23,776 nucleotides of DNA, taken from contig CAMPKJ010000055.1 in NCBI GenBank assembly GCA_946887105.1, positions 1 through 23,776 on the forward strand, given 5' to 3'. The notes below the pieces were generated by a model. It did no database searches and had not been told where the DNA came from. It was given only the letters and a program-made list of their open reading frames with translations. Origin of the DNA: an uncultured Acidobacteriota bacterium. Its GTDB lineage: Bacteria; Acidobacteriota; Thermoanaerobaculia; Gp7-AA8. This document shows positions 1 through 7,775 of the stretch, piece after piece (position 1 is the first letter of the stretch; each line of letters begins with the position of its first letter). Position numbers and translations under genes: made by a program.

Positions 1-1
1 A

Positions 2-565
2 TGGGCGCTGATGTCCGCGTCGGTCGCCGGCGCCGTGGGATCGATCGTCGAGCGCCGTAACCTCGTCAAGCACGTGCGGTTTCCATTGCAGACCATCTCC
101 GCGAGCTCGATCGTAGTGAGCTCACTGCCGCACGCGATTCTGCTGGTGCTCACGGTCGCCGCGGCGCTCTCCTCCGGCCATGCGCGTCTTCCTGAGCTGC
201 TGCTCCTTCCGTATTTTTATGCATGCGCGGCCGCGCTCGTTTTCGGCATCGGACTGATGCTCTCTGCGCTCGCGGTCATCGTGCGGGACGTCCAGCAGTT
301 CGTCGGCTCGCTTCTGAACGTCTGGTTCTGGATCACACCAGTGGCATGGGCGTCGGGCGCGCTCCCCCCGCAAGGGCAGACGCTGCTCTTGCTCAACCCC
401 GCCGCGTACGTCGTCTCCGGCTACCGCTACGCGCTCATGCCGCGAGCGTTCCCCGCGCCGTCTGCGACGGCGACGATCGCGTTCTGGACAGTCACTGCCT
501 GCTTCCTCCTGCTCGGTGGCGCGATTTTCCGGCGACTGCAGCCTCACTTCTGGGAATGCCTCTGA
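2..565 (+). CDS. wzm: ABC-2 type polysaccharide export permease, 5' truncated
   Basis: This is the inner-membrane permease half of an ABC exporter for a lipid-linked polysaccharide, of the TagG/Wzm type. The frame is open to the left edge and the residues before the first internal ATG at base 11 (W-A-L-M-S-A-S) fit the family, so the true start lies outside the window. About 187 residues remain of a usual 260 or so. A basic stretch (ERRNLVKHVRFP) resembles the amphipathic coupling segment that precedes a conserved FP in this family. Hydrophobic segments follow, and the terminal part contains LLNPAAYVVSGYRYAL, typical of the last periplasmic region. The stop overlaps the next gene's ATG at 556. 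The Wzt-type ATPase two genes downstream is its likely partner. The family call is firm; the transported glycan is unknown. Confidence 0.86.
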   Translation, partial: WALMSASVAGAVGSIVERRNLVKHVRFPLQTISASSIVVSSLPHAILLVLTVAAALSSGHARLPELLLLPYFYACAAALVFGIGLMLSALAVIVRDVQQFVGSLLNVWFWITPVAWASGALPPQGQTLLLLNPAAYVVSGYRYALMPRAFPAPSATATIAFWTVTACFLLLGGAIFRRLQPHFWECL

Positions 566-3402
566 CGACGAACGACGAGACGGGCTGGTCGCTGTATGAC
601 TACATCTCCCCCGGATTGCAGATCGTGCGGCCGGACGACTGTTTCCCGCACATGCGTCCCGGCGATCCGCTGCACCATCCGTGGAAGTACCTCCGCCGCG
701 ACGTTCCGCACCTCTGGTATTCCGACGAGCGCTACCCGCTCATGGGCTTCCTCAACCGTGATGAGGCCGTGCTGCTGCACAATCTGGCGCTGCAGTTCGC
801 CGGCAGACGCGCGCTGGAGATCGGAAGCTGGCTGGGATGGTCGACGTGCCACCTGGCCATGGCAGGCGTGCTGCTCGATGTCCTCGATCCGGCGCACGAG
901 GACCCGCAAATACGAGCGTCGGTGGAAGAGTCACTGCTGCGCTGCGGCGTCTCCGAACGGGTCAACCTCACGCGCGGACGCAGCCCGGGGTCGCTCGCGG
1001 ACCTGAAGCAGCGCTGGAGTCTTTTCTTCATCGATGGCGACCACGAGGCGCCTGCGCCGCTCCGCGATACCGCGGCTGCGCTCGCGTTTGCCGCCAGCGA
1101 CTGCGCATTCGTCTTCCATGATCTCGCTGCGCCGGCGGTTGCGGCGGCGCTGCGATTTCTGCAGGAGAAGGGATTCCGCGTGGTCGTCTATCAGACCGCC
1201 CAGATCATGGCATTCGCATGGCGAGGGGACGTCACCCCGGTCGCGCACGTCCCCGATCCCGGCGTGGCCTGGCAGATGCCTCCGCACCTCATCGGCCTTC
1301 CGATCTCATCCGTCGATCTGCAGCTGTCGCCGCGTCCGGAGTACTCATCGCTGCTCGATCGCACATACGTGGAAGCGCCTTCGCGACCCTCCGTGTGCAT
1401 CGTGACGAGCGAGCTCATTGGACCGTTCAAGAATGGCGGCGTCGGTACGTCGATGACCGGCCTGGCGGAGGTGCTCGCGCGTGACGGCTTCGCGACCACC
1501 GTTCTGTACACGGGCGCGATCTGGAACCCGGACGTGCCGCTGAAACGGTGGGTGAAGCACTACGCGGCACAGGGCATCGAGCTGATCGCGCTCTCGATCG
1601 AAGAGACGAAGCCGCTCGACGGTCCGCTCCGCGAGATCGGCTTCGTGACGCCCTGGCTCGTGTACCGGCGACTGCGCCAGCGTAGATTCGACGTCATTCA
1701 CGTCAATGACTGCTGTGGAGAGGGAAGCCTCGCTCTCGCCGCCAAGGCGCTCGGCATCGCGTTCGCCGATTCCCTGCTGGTGGTCGCGCTCCACAGCCCG
1801 TCGCGATGGGTGTTCGACCTCAACCACGTTCTGCCCGCAACCCGCGCCTGCGCCGCGTTCGACTATTCGGAGAGACTCAGCCTGGCGTGCGCCGATCTGC
1901 TCTGGAGCCCGAGCCGGTATCTGCTGGACTGGGTCGTGTCGCGCGGTTTCGAGCTCCCGTCGCAAACGTGCGTCCAGCAGTACGTGATGCCCGAGCAGCC
2001 GGCGGCGCACATCGAGCGCGGTCGCACCTCCTCACCGAAGGAGATCGTCTTCTTCGGACGTCTCGAAGAGCGCAAGGGACTGCGCCTCTTCTGCAATGCC
2101 GTGCACGCGATGGCCGGCGAGCTCGCGCGCCGCGAGATCACCGTCACGTTCCTCGGCAAGCCCGAACGGTGCGCCGGTATGCCCAGCCTGGAGTACATCG
2201 CGAAACGCTCCGCCACGTGGCGCTTCACCGTCCGGACGCTGACGGATTTCGGCCAGCCCGAGGCGCTGCAGTATTTGCGGGATGTTCGGAACGGCGTGAA
2301 GCTCGCCGTCATGCCGTCGCCGTTCGACAACTCGCCATGCACGGTTTACGAGGCGCTCGGCGCGGGAATCCCATTTCTCGCCGCACGCACGGGCGGCATC
2401 CCCGAGCTGATTGCGAACGCCGACCGCGATCGCGTGCTCTTCGACGATACGACCGAGGCGCTGCGCAACGCGCTTGCGGACGTCATCGAACAGGGCGGAT
2501 GGATCGCGCAGCCGGACGTCTCACCGGAGGAGACGCGGCGAAGCTGGAGCGAGATGCACGCGCATTGGCGGGAGCTCCTTCCCGGCGCGCCTCTCGCGGA
2601 TGCCAAGCCTGGCGCGCCTTCCCGCACCACGGCCGTGGCGATCATCGATCATCCCGCCGGCGCGCCTCTGGCACGCACGCTGGAGTCGGTGTGGGCGTGT
2701 CCGCAGATCGATCGCCTGATCATTCTCAACCGGGGTGGCGATGCGTTGCCGTACGAGAACATCGATCTCCTCTCGGTCGAGAATGATGCCCTCGAGGCGG
2801 AGCTCGCGAGCATTACGGAAGACGCCGTACTGCTGATCCACTCCGGAGTGGCAGTGCTGCCGGAAGCGTTCCCGCCAATGCTCGACGCGCTCGCACGCGC
2901 GGATGTCGATGGACTCGTGCCGGCCGGCCTGACCACAGGCAGCTTCGGGACACGGATCGTTCCGCCGCTCGGAGGCTGCGTGGCGGTCAGTCTCCTCGAC
3001 GGCATCACCTCCGGTGGCGCGATGGTCGTGCGGCGCGAGACGCTTCGCCGCGCGATGGACGGTCGCGCCGCGGCGATCGAGGCTCCCTTCCTCGGCGTGG
3101 CCGATTTTTGCGTGACGAGCAGCGACCGAATCTGGCCGTATCCCGAGCCGGTCGTGGAACGGCAGGAGTCGTGTGCGTTCGAAGTCCGCAGCTCACTTCC
3201 CGCGCGCATTGCGCCCTACGGCGAGACTCCCGTGAACGATCGCTACTACATCCTGGCCGCGGGTTACGAAGCCGGGGCAGGACACACGCGCGGCGGATGG
3301 ACGCGGCGGCTCGCGCTCGCGGCGATCGACTCCGGCTTTGCCTTCGCGGTGCGGGCGGGATCGTGGGGACGCCGGCGCCTGCGCAGCTGGATGCAGCGAT
3401 GA
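556..3402 (+). CDS. Fusion protein: class I methyltransferase + GT4 glycosyltransferase + GT-A-like domain
   Basis: A 948-residue protein that appears to join three domains. Residues about 50-250 look like a class I SAM-dependent methyltransferase: ALEIGSWLGWS near 86-96 is motif I and FIDGDH at 159-163 is the acidic motif. Residues about 278-670 are a GT4-type, GT-B fold glycosyltransferase, with a GGVGT loop at 294, VFFGRLEERKG near 498 opening the nucleotide-sugar domain, and SPFDNSPCTVYEALGAG around 588-603 carrying the family's acidic/Glu motif. Residues about 695-860 resemble a GT-A (GT2-like) fold without an obvious DXD, so this part may be inactive or bind glycan. I chose ATG 556 because the frame further upstream overlaps the permease and has no domain. 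The ATG overlaps the permease stop by 10 bases, and the stop overlaps the Wzt ATG. It probably adds and methylates sugars on the exported chain. Confidence 0.85.
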   Translation: MPLTTNDETGWSLYDYISPGLQIVRPDDCFPHMRPGDPLHHPWKYLRRDVPHLWYSDERYPLMGFLNRDEAVLLHNLALQFAGRRALEIGSWLGWSTCHLAMAGVLLDVLDPAHEDPQIRASVEESLLRCGVSERVNLTRGRSPGSLADLKQRWSLFFIDGDHEAPAPLRDTAAALAFAASDCAFVFHDLAAPAVAAALRFLQEKGFRVVVYQTAQIMAFAWRGDVTPVAHVPDPGVAWQMPPHLIGLPISSVDLQLSPRPEYSSLLDRTYVEAPSRPSVCIVTSELIGPFKNGGVGTSMTGLAEVLARDGFATTVLYTGAIWNPDVPLKRWVKHYAAQGIELIALSIEETKPLDGPLREIGFVTPWLVYRRLRQRRFDVIHVNDCCGEGSLALAAKALGIAFADSLLVVALHSPSRWVFDLNHVLPATRACAAFDYSERLSLACADLLWSPSRYLLDWVVSRGFELPSQTCVQQYVMPEQPAAHIERGRTSSPKEIVFFGRLEERKGLRLFCNAVHAMAGELARREITVTFLGKPERCAGMPSLEYIAKRSATWRFTVRTLTDFGQPEALQYLRDVRNGVKLAVMPSPFDNSPCTVYEALGAGIPFLAARTGGIPELIANADRDRVLFDDTTEALRNALADVIEQGGWIAQPDVSPEETRRSWSEMHAHWRELLPGAPLADAKPGAPSRTTAVAIIDHPAGAPLARTLESVWACPQIDRLIILNRGGDALPYENIDLLSVENDALEAELASITEDAVLLIHSGVAVLPEAFPPMLDALARADVDGLVPAGLTTGSFGTRIVPPLGGCVAVSLLDGITSGGAMVVRRETLRRAMDGRAAAIEAPFLGVADFCVTSSDRIWPYPEPVVERQESCAFEVRSSLPARIAPYGETPVNDRYYILAAGYEAGAGHTRGGWTRRLALAAIDSGFAFAVRAGSWGRRRLRSWMQR

Positions 3403-4610
3403 GCGAGATCGCGCTGCAGTTCGAGCAAGTGCAGAAAACCTTCCGCCTTTACCGCTCACCGCTCCATCGCCTGCTCGAGATCTTCTGGCCGTTCGGGCCT
3501 CGCCGTCACGTCGCCGTGCCCGTGCTGGACCAGGTCAGCTTCTCCGTTGGCCGCGGCGAGAGCGTGGCCGTCATCGGCGCGAACGGGGTCGGGAAATCGA
3601 CACTGCTGCATCTCGTCGCCGGTTTGCTCGAGCCGTCCGCCGGCAAGGTCATCGTCAATGGCCGCGTCACCGCGCTGCTGGACCTCGGCGGGAGTTTCCT
3701 TCCCGAGCTCACGGGCCGCGAGAACGCGCGCTTCTATCACCGTCTCATCGCACGCGACGGCGACGATCCGCTGGAGCGCGAGCGACGCGTCGAGCAGTTC
3801 GCCGAGCTTGCCGAGTTCTTCGATCGCCCGGTGCGCACGTACTCGTCGGGGATGTTCCTGCGCCTCGCCTTCGCTTGTGCGGCTGTCGAGGAGCCCGACA
3901 TCCTCCTGATCGACGAAGTGCTGGCCGTCGGCGACGCGCGGTTTCAGCAGAAGTGCTACCGGCGGATCAGCGAGTTGCGCGACCGCGGCACGACCATCCT
4001 GCTCGTCACGCACGTCATGCACGGCCTGACGGCGATCTGCGACCGGGCGCTCGTGCTCGACCACGGCAGACTGGCGTTCGACGGCGACCCGGGACGCGGC
4101 GTCGACCGGTACTATCAGCTCTTTTTCACGGCACCGGAGCTGCCGCGCCATGCCCGAGCGATCGGCAGCGAACATCGCTATGGTTTCGGAGGCGCAACGA
4201 TCTCTCACGTCGTCGCGTACCGCAATGGGATCGAGGGAGCCACCGCCTTCAACGCCGGCGACTCGGCGCGAATCGTCTTCGACGTCGAGTTCACACGCGA
4301 TGTCGTGGCGCCGCACTTCGGCTTCGCCTGCTCGACGAAAGAAGGAACGCGCATTTACACGACCAATACCGTGATGCTCGGCATCGCGGCGGTTCCGGCG
4401 GTGGCCGGCGAGCGGCGTCGCGTCGAAGTCTCGTTCGGGCTCGATGTCGGCGTGGGCGACGTCTTCGTCGACGTGTCCGCATTCGAGCTCGAGCCGGGCG
4501 CCATCAAAGTCCTCGAGGCGCGCCTGCACGTGCTTCACCTCACGGTGTCCATGTCACCGCATTACACTGGGATGGCCAACATGTCGGCAATCATCCGACA
4601 GATGCCATAA
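3399..4610 (+). CDS. wzt: ABC transporter ATPase with C-terminal Wzt-like glycan-binding domain
   Basis: A 403-residue ATPase that would power export of a lipid-linked polysaccharide together with the permease at the left edge. Visible parts are Walker A GANGVGKST at 60-68, the ABC signature YSSGM at 148-152, Walker B DILLIDE at 167-173 and the switch histidine H205. Residues from about 255 to 400 form an extra beta-rich domain, as in Wzt proteins that recognise the finished, end-capped O-antigen before export. TagH/KpsT-type ATPases without this tail are about 250 residues, so the length supports the Wzt type. The ATG overlaps the stop of the preceding fusion gene (ATGA). In known Wzt systems the cap can be a methyl group, which fits the many methyltransferases nearby; that link here is inference. 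Confidence 0.93.
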   Translation: MSEIALQFEQVQKTFRLYRSPLHRLLEIFWPFGPRRHVAVPVLDQVSFSVGRGESVAVIGANGVGKSTLLHLVAGLLEPSAGKVIVNGRVTALLDLGGSFLPELTGRENARFYHRLIARDGDDPLERERRVEQFAELAEFFDRPVRTYSSGMFLRLAFACAAVEEPDILLIDEVLAVGDARFQQKCYRRISELRDRGTTILLVTHVMHGLTAICDRALVLDHGRLAFDGDPGRGVDRYYQLFFTAPELPRHARAIGSEHRYGFGGATISHVVAYRNGIEGATAFNAGDSARIVFDVEFTRDVVAPHFGFACSTKEGTRIYTTNTVMLGIAAVPAVAGERRRVEVSFGLDVGVGDVFVDVSAFELEPGAIKVLEARLHVLHLTVSMSPHYTGMANMSAIIRQMP

Positions 4611-4630
4611 TCGTCGCCCCGCATGACCGT

Positions 4631-5728
4631 ATGACCGTCCCCGCCCGCCGAACGATGTACATCACCTATTCCCTGAATGGCGGAGGGGCGGAGCGCCTGC
4701 TGACGAACATCATCCTGCCGCAACACTCCCCGCGGCGTATGCGCGTCGTCTCGCTGCGGCCGGGCGGCGTCTTCCGCATGGTCCTGGAGTCCGCGGGCAT
4801 CGAGGTCGTCGACCTGGGCATGACGCGTTACCACCATGCCATGGCTGGCCTGTTCCGCCTGGCGCGTCTGATTCGCGCGGAACAGCCGGAGATCCTGCAT
4901 GGCTGGGACTATTTCTCGAATCTACTCGTCTTTTGCGCGCGCTTTCTTGCAGGAAGCCGGGCACGGATCTTCTGGGCCGCATTCAGCACCGACTTCGGGT
5001 CGCAGAAACTCAAGCGCAGGTTCCGTGCGGTGCTCCGGCTGAACGTGCTGCTTTCCCGTCGAGTGGACGGCGTGGCGTACAACGGCGCCGAGGTCCGCGA
5101 CTTCCATCACGCCATCGGATTCCGCGAGCCAGCCTCGCTGGTCATCTCGAATTCGATCGACGCGGACGTCTTCCGCCACGACGCACGGCAACGTGCGACC
5201 TTGCGCGAGCAACTCGGGATTCAGCCCGATGACATCGTGGTCGGAGTGCTGGCGCGCGTCGATCCGCAGAAAGACTGGCCCACGACCTGCGAGGCCGTGC
5301 GCGGACTGCGCGGCGTCGTGACCGTGGCCGCTGGAAAAGGGACGGATGCGCTCCCCACTCAACACGGCTTCATCGCACTCGGCTGGCGCGACGATGTCGT
5401 GAGCGTGCTCAGCGCCGCGGACATCTTCCTTCTCGCCTCGGCCTTCGGCGAGGGAGTCTCGCTCGCACTCGGCGAGGCGATGCTGTGCGGCCTTCCCTGC
5501 ATCGTCACCGACGTCGGCGGCAACGGCGCGCTGGTCGGCGACGCCGGAATCGTCGTGAAGCCGGGTGACGCGGAGGCGATCCGCAACGCGATCGTCGCGC
5601 TGGCATGCGATCCGGAGCGCCGGCGTCTCCTCGGAGAACGCGCCCGGGCCCGCGCGGCCGCGGCCACTTCGTGCGACGGGGCCATCGAGCGCGTCCACGC
5701 ACTTGGTCTGGCCGAGGCGCCGTCTTGA
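4631..5728 (+). CDS. GT4-family glycosyltransferase
   Basis: A 365-residue GT-B glycosyltransferase that would move a sugar from a nucleotide donor to the growing glycan at the cytoplasmic face of the membrane. The N-terminal domain begins with YSLNGGGAERLL (residues 13-24), the donor-side loop of GT4 enzymes. The C-terminal domain opens with NSIDADVF and a VGVLARVDPQKDW segment, then has the EX7E motif (E274 and E282) inside FGEGVSLALGEAMLCGLP, followed by VTDVGGNGALVGDAGIVV. The length is normal for the family. The start at 4631 leaves a 20-base gap after the Wzt stop, the longest gap so far in the cluster; ATG 4655 is an alternative start without an obvious ribosome site. Donor and acceptor cannot be told from sequence. 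Confidence 0.9.
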   Translation: MTVPARRTMYITYSLNGGGAERLLTNIILPQHSPRRMRVVSLRPGGVFRMVLESAGIEVVDLGMTRYHHAMAGLFRLARLIRAEQPEILHGWDYFSNLLVFCARFLAGSRARIFWAAFSTDFGSQKLKRRFRAVLRLNVLLSRRVDGVAYNGAEVRDFHHAIGFREPASLVISNSIDADVFRHDARQRATLREQLGIQPDDIVVGVLARVDPQKDWPTTCEAVRGLRGVVTVAAGKGTDALPTQHGFIALGWRDDVVSVLSAADIFLLASAFGEGVSLALGEAMLCGLPCIVTDVGGNGALVGDAGIVVKPGDAEAIRNAIVALACDPERRRLLGERARARAAAATSCDGAIERVHALGLAEAPS

Positions 5729-7164
5729 GATTCCCGAGCACCAGCCCGGTCCGCTTTCAGCCGCTCGAGCAGGAGCTGCAGCCGGTAGCGCGATACCTCT
5801 CGGGGCGCATGCTGAATGCCGGCAGCGGATCGCGTGACATCGCGGACTTCGTCCGCCGCAACGGGGTCACCGAGCTCACGTCCTACGACATCAGCTCCGA
5901 CGACCCGTCCGTCATCCTCGGTCCGATCGAAGCGATGCCGTTCGAAGACGCGAGCTTCGACTCGGCGCTTTGCAACGCGGTGCTCGAGCACATCATCGAT
6001 CCCGAGCGCGCGATGGCCGAGCTCGCGCGCGTCGTGCGCAAGGGAGGGCACATCATCGCCACCGTGCCGTTCCTCCAGCCGTACCACGCCTGCCCCGGCG
6101 ATTACCGGCGCTATACCGCGGACGGACTGGCGCAACTCGGACGCAATGCCGGACTGGAAGTCCTCGAACTGCTGCCGGTGCACTCGATCGCACAGACGCT
6201 CGGGTGGATCCTCTGGGAGTACGCACGCGAGAAAGGCGGCTTTCTGCGCAAGAGCGCCGCGTGGATCATCACGTACGCGATGACGAGTCTCTTCCGCCGC
6301 ACCGACCTCAAGGTGCTGAAGAATGCGAACACGGTCCAGGCAGTCTTCCGCGTTCCGCACGCGAGCGAGGCCGGCGTGCTGGGCATGAAGTGGCGCCAGC
6401 AACCGCTGCCGGCGGCCTGCTCGAACGTTCCGACGATGCTCATTCCGGAGGAACTGCGCCTCTTGAATTATCTCGCGCAGGACGTTTACACCGGAGCCGG
6501 GGCGATCGTCGACGCCGGCTCGTTTCTCGGCGGATCGACGGTCGCGCTGGCCGAAGGCCTGCGGCGCAATCGCCGCTGGAAGCGTTCGGCGAGCGGCACG
6601 CCGATCCACTCCTACGATCGCTTCGAGGTCGAGGATTGGACGCGCGGCGTGTATTTCCCGGAAACCGTGCCGGCCGGGACCAGCTTCTCCGAGCAGTTCG
6701 ACCAGAACATCGCGCCTTACTCGGAGCTCGTCGAAGTGCATGCGGGGGACATCTGCGAGCAACAGTGGAGCGGCGGCCCGATCGAGATTCTCTTCGTGGA
6801 CGTGGCAAAGCACTGGACCGTCTGCGACTGGGTCACCTGGCAGTTCTTCCCGCACCTCATCCCGGGCAAGTCCCTCGTCGTGCAGCAGGACTATCTCTAC
6901 CATCACTGGGTGGGTTGGCTGCATGTGACGATGGAGCTCTACGCCGATTACTTCGAATACGTCTGCGATACCGAGGTGAACTCGGCCGTGTTCCTGAACA
7001 CGAAGGCGATCCCGCCATCAGTGCTGCGGCGCCATAGCGTCGAGAGCCTGACGGTCGACGAGCGCTGCGCGCTGATGGATCGCGCCGCGTCGCGCTTCGA
7101 GGGGCGCAAGCGCGACCTCCTCGTCTCCGCGAAGGCGCATTTCCTCGAGATGATGGCCACGTGA
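5725..7164 (+). CDS. Double methyltransferase (two class I SAM-dependent domains)
   Basis: A 479-residue protein with two tandem methyltransferase-like domains. The first (about 1-220) is of the Methyltransf_11 type: MLNAGSGSRD at 29-38 is motif I and NAVLEHIIDP around 84-93 is the motif IV/V region. The second (about 235-450) resembles the Methyltransf_24/CmcI-like group, with VDAGSFLGGSTVALA beginning near 262 and ILFVDVAKHW near 354-362. I place the start at TTG 5725, overlapping the previous stop as TTGA, because the first ATG in the gene (5809) would remove everything before motif I. The stop overlaps the next GTG. Probable substrates are sugars of the exported glycan. The second domain has DVAKHW where this group often has DGDH, so its acceptor or catalysis may differ. 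Confidence 0.85.
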   Translation: MRFPSTSPVRFQPLEQELQPVARYLSGRMLNAGSGSRDIADFVRRNGVTELTSYDISSDDPSVILGPIEAMPFEDASFDSALCNAVLEHIIDPERAMAELARVVRKGGHIIATVPFLQPYHACPGDYRRYTADGLAQLGRNAGLEVLELLPVHSIAQTLGWILWEYAREKGGFLRKSAAWIITYAMTSLFRRTDLKVLKNANTVQAVFRVPHASEAGVLGMKWRQQPLPAACSNVPTMLIPEELRLLNYLAQDVYTGAGAIVDAGSFLGGSTVALAEGLRRNRRWKRSASGTPIHSYDRFEVEDWTRGVYFPETVPAGTSFSEQFDQNIAPYSELVEVHAGDICEQQWSGGPIEILFVDVAKHWTVCDWVTWQFFPHLIPGKSLVVQQDYLYHHWVGWLHVTMELYADYFEYVCDTEVNSAVFLNTKAIPPSVLRRHSVESLTVDERCALMDRAASRFEGRKRDLLVSAKAHFLEMMAT

Positions 7165-7775
7165 GCGACATCCCCTACGAGCTCCTGATGAAGATTCAGC
7201 ACGGAACGATGAACACCCGCTATCGCGGTCTTCCGATGCTGAAGAACCCGTTCGACCTCGCGCTCTACACCATGCTGCTCGAGCGGGTGCAGCCGGCAAC
7301 GCTCATCGAGATCGGCACGAATGCCGGCGGAAGTGCGCTCTGGTTCGCCGACCAGCGTTCCGGCATGCGCGTTTTGTCGATCGATCTCGAGCCGCCTGAA
7401 AGTGTGTCGCATTCGTCCGTTCGCTTCCTCCGCGGCGACGCACGACGGCTCGGCGACGTTCTGACGCCGGACGTGATGCAGTCGCTCGCGCGTCCGTTGC
7501 TGGTGGTCGAGGACTCGAGCCACTTCGCCGGCACGACCGCGGCGGTGCTCGACTTCTTCGACGGCTGGTTGCATCCCGGTGAGTACATCGTCGTCGAGGA
7601 CGGCATCCTCACGGCCATGCGCGCCGCGGAGGCGTACGACGGTGGACCGCTCCGCGCGATCCACGAGTTCCTGGCCCGTTCCGGCGGGCGTTACGAGATC
7701 GATGGAACGCTCTGCCATTACTACGGCCGCAACGTGACGTGGAATGTCGACGGCTACCTGAGGCGGATCGCGTGA
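7161..7775 (+). CDS. CmcI-like (cephalosporin hydroxylase family) methyltransferase
   Basis: A 204-residue protein of the CmcI family, SAM-dependent methyltransferases first named for cephamycin synthesis but common in polysaccharide clusters. Residues 50-58 (EIGTNAGGS) are the SAM-binding glycine loop. E117-D118 in VVEDSSH and E146-D147 in YIVVEDG match the acidic residues that hold the metal in characterised CmcI proteins. The N-terminal segment (GLPMLKNPFDLALY) is typical of the family. The start is GTG 7161, overlapping the previous stop (GTGA), and the stop overlaps the next GTG in the same way. It most likely methylates a hydroxyl on a sugar of the cluster's glycan. The family is well supported; the substrate is inferred only from context. 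Confidence 0.9.
   Translation: MSDIPYELLMKIQHGTMNTRYRGLPMLKNPFDLALYTMLLERVQPATLIEIGTNAGGSALWFADQRSGMRVLSIDLEPPESVSHSSVRFLRGDARRLGDVLTPDVMQSLARPLLVVEDSSHFAGTTAAVLDFFDGWLHPGEYIVVEDGILTAMRAAEAYDGGPLRAIHEFLARSGGRYEIDGTLCHYYGRNVTWNVDGYLRRIA

Noticed and set aside
223..555. In-frame upstream extension of the large fusion gene
   Set aside because: It lies wholly over the permease gene in another frame, is Arg-rich with no domain, and the protein-like sequence begins only at ATG 556.
5359..6924. Long minus-strand open frame of 521 codons
   Set aside because: Antisense to the GT4 and double methyltransferase genes, which carry full family motifs on the plus strand.
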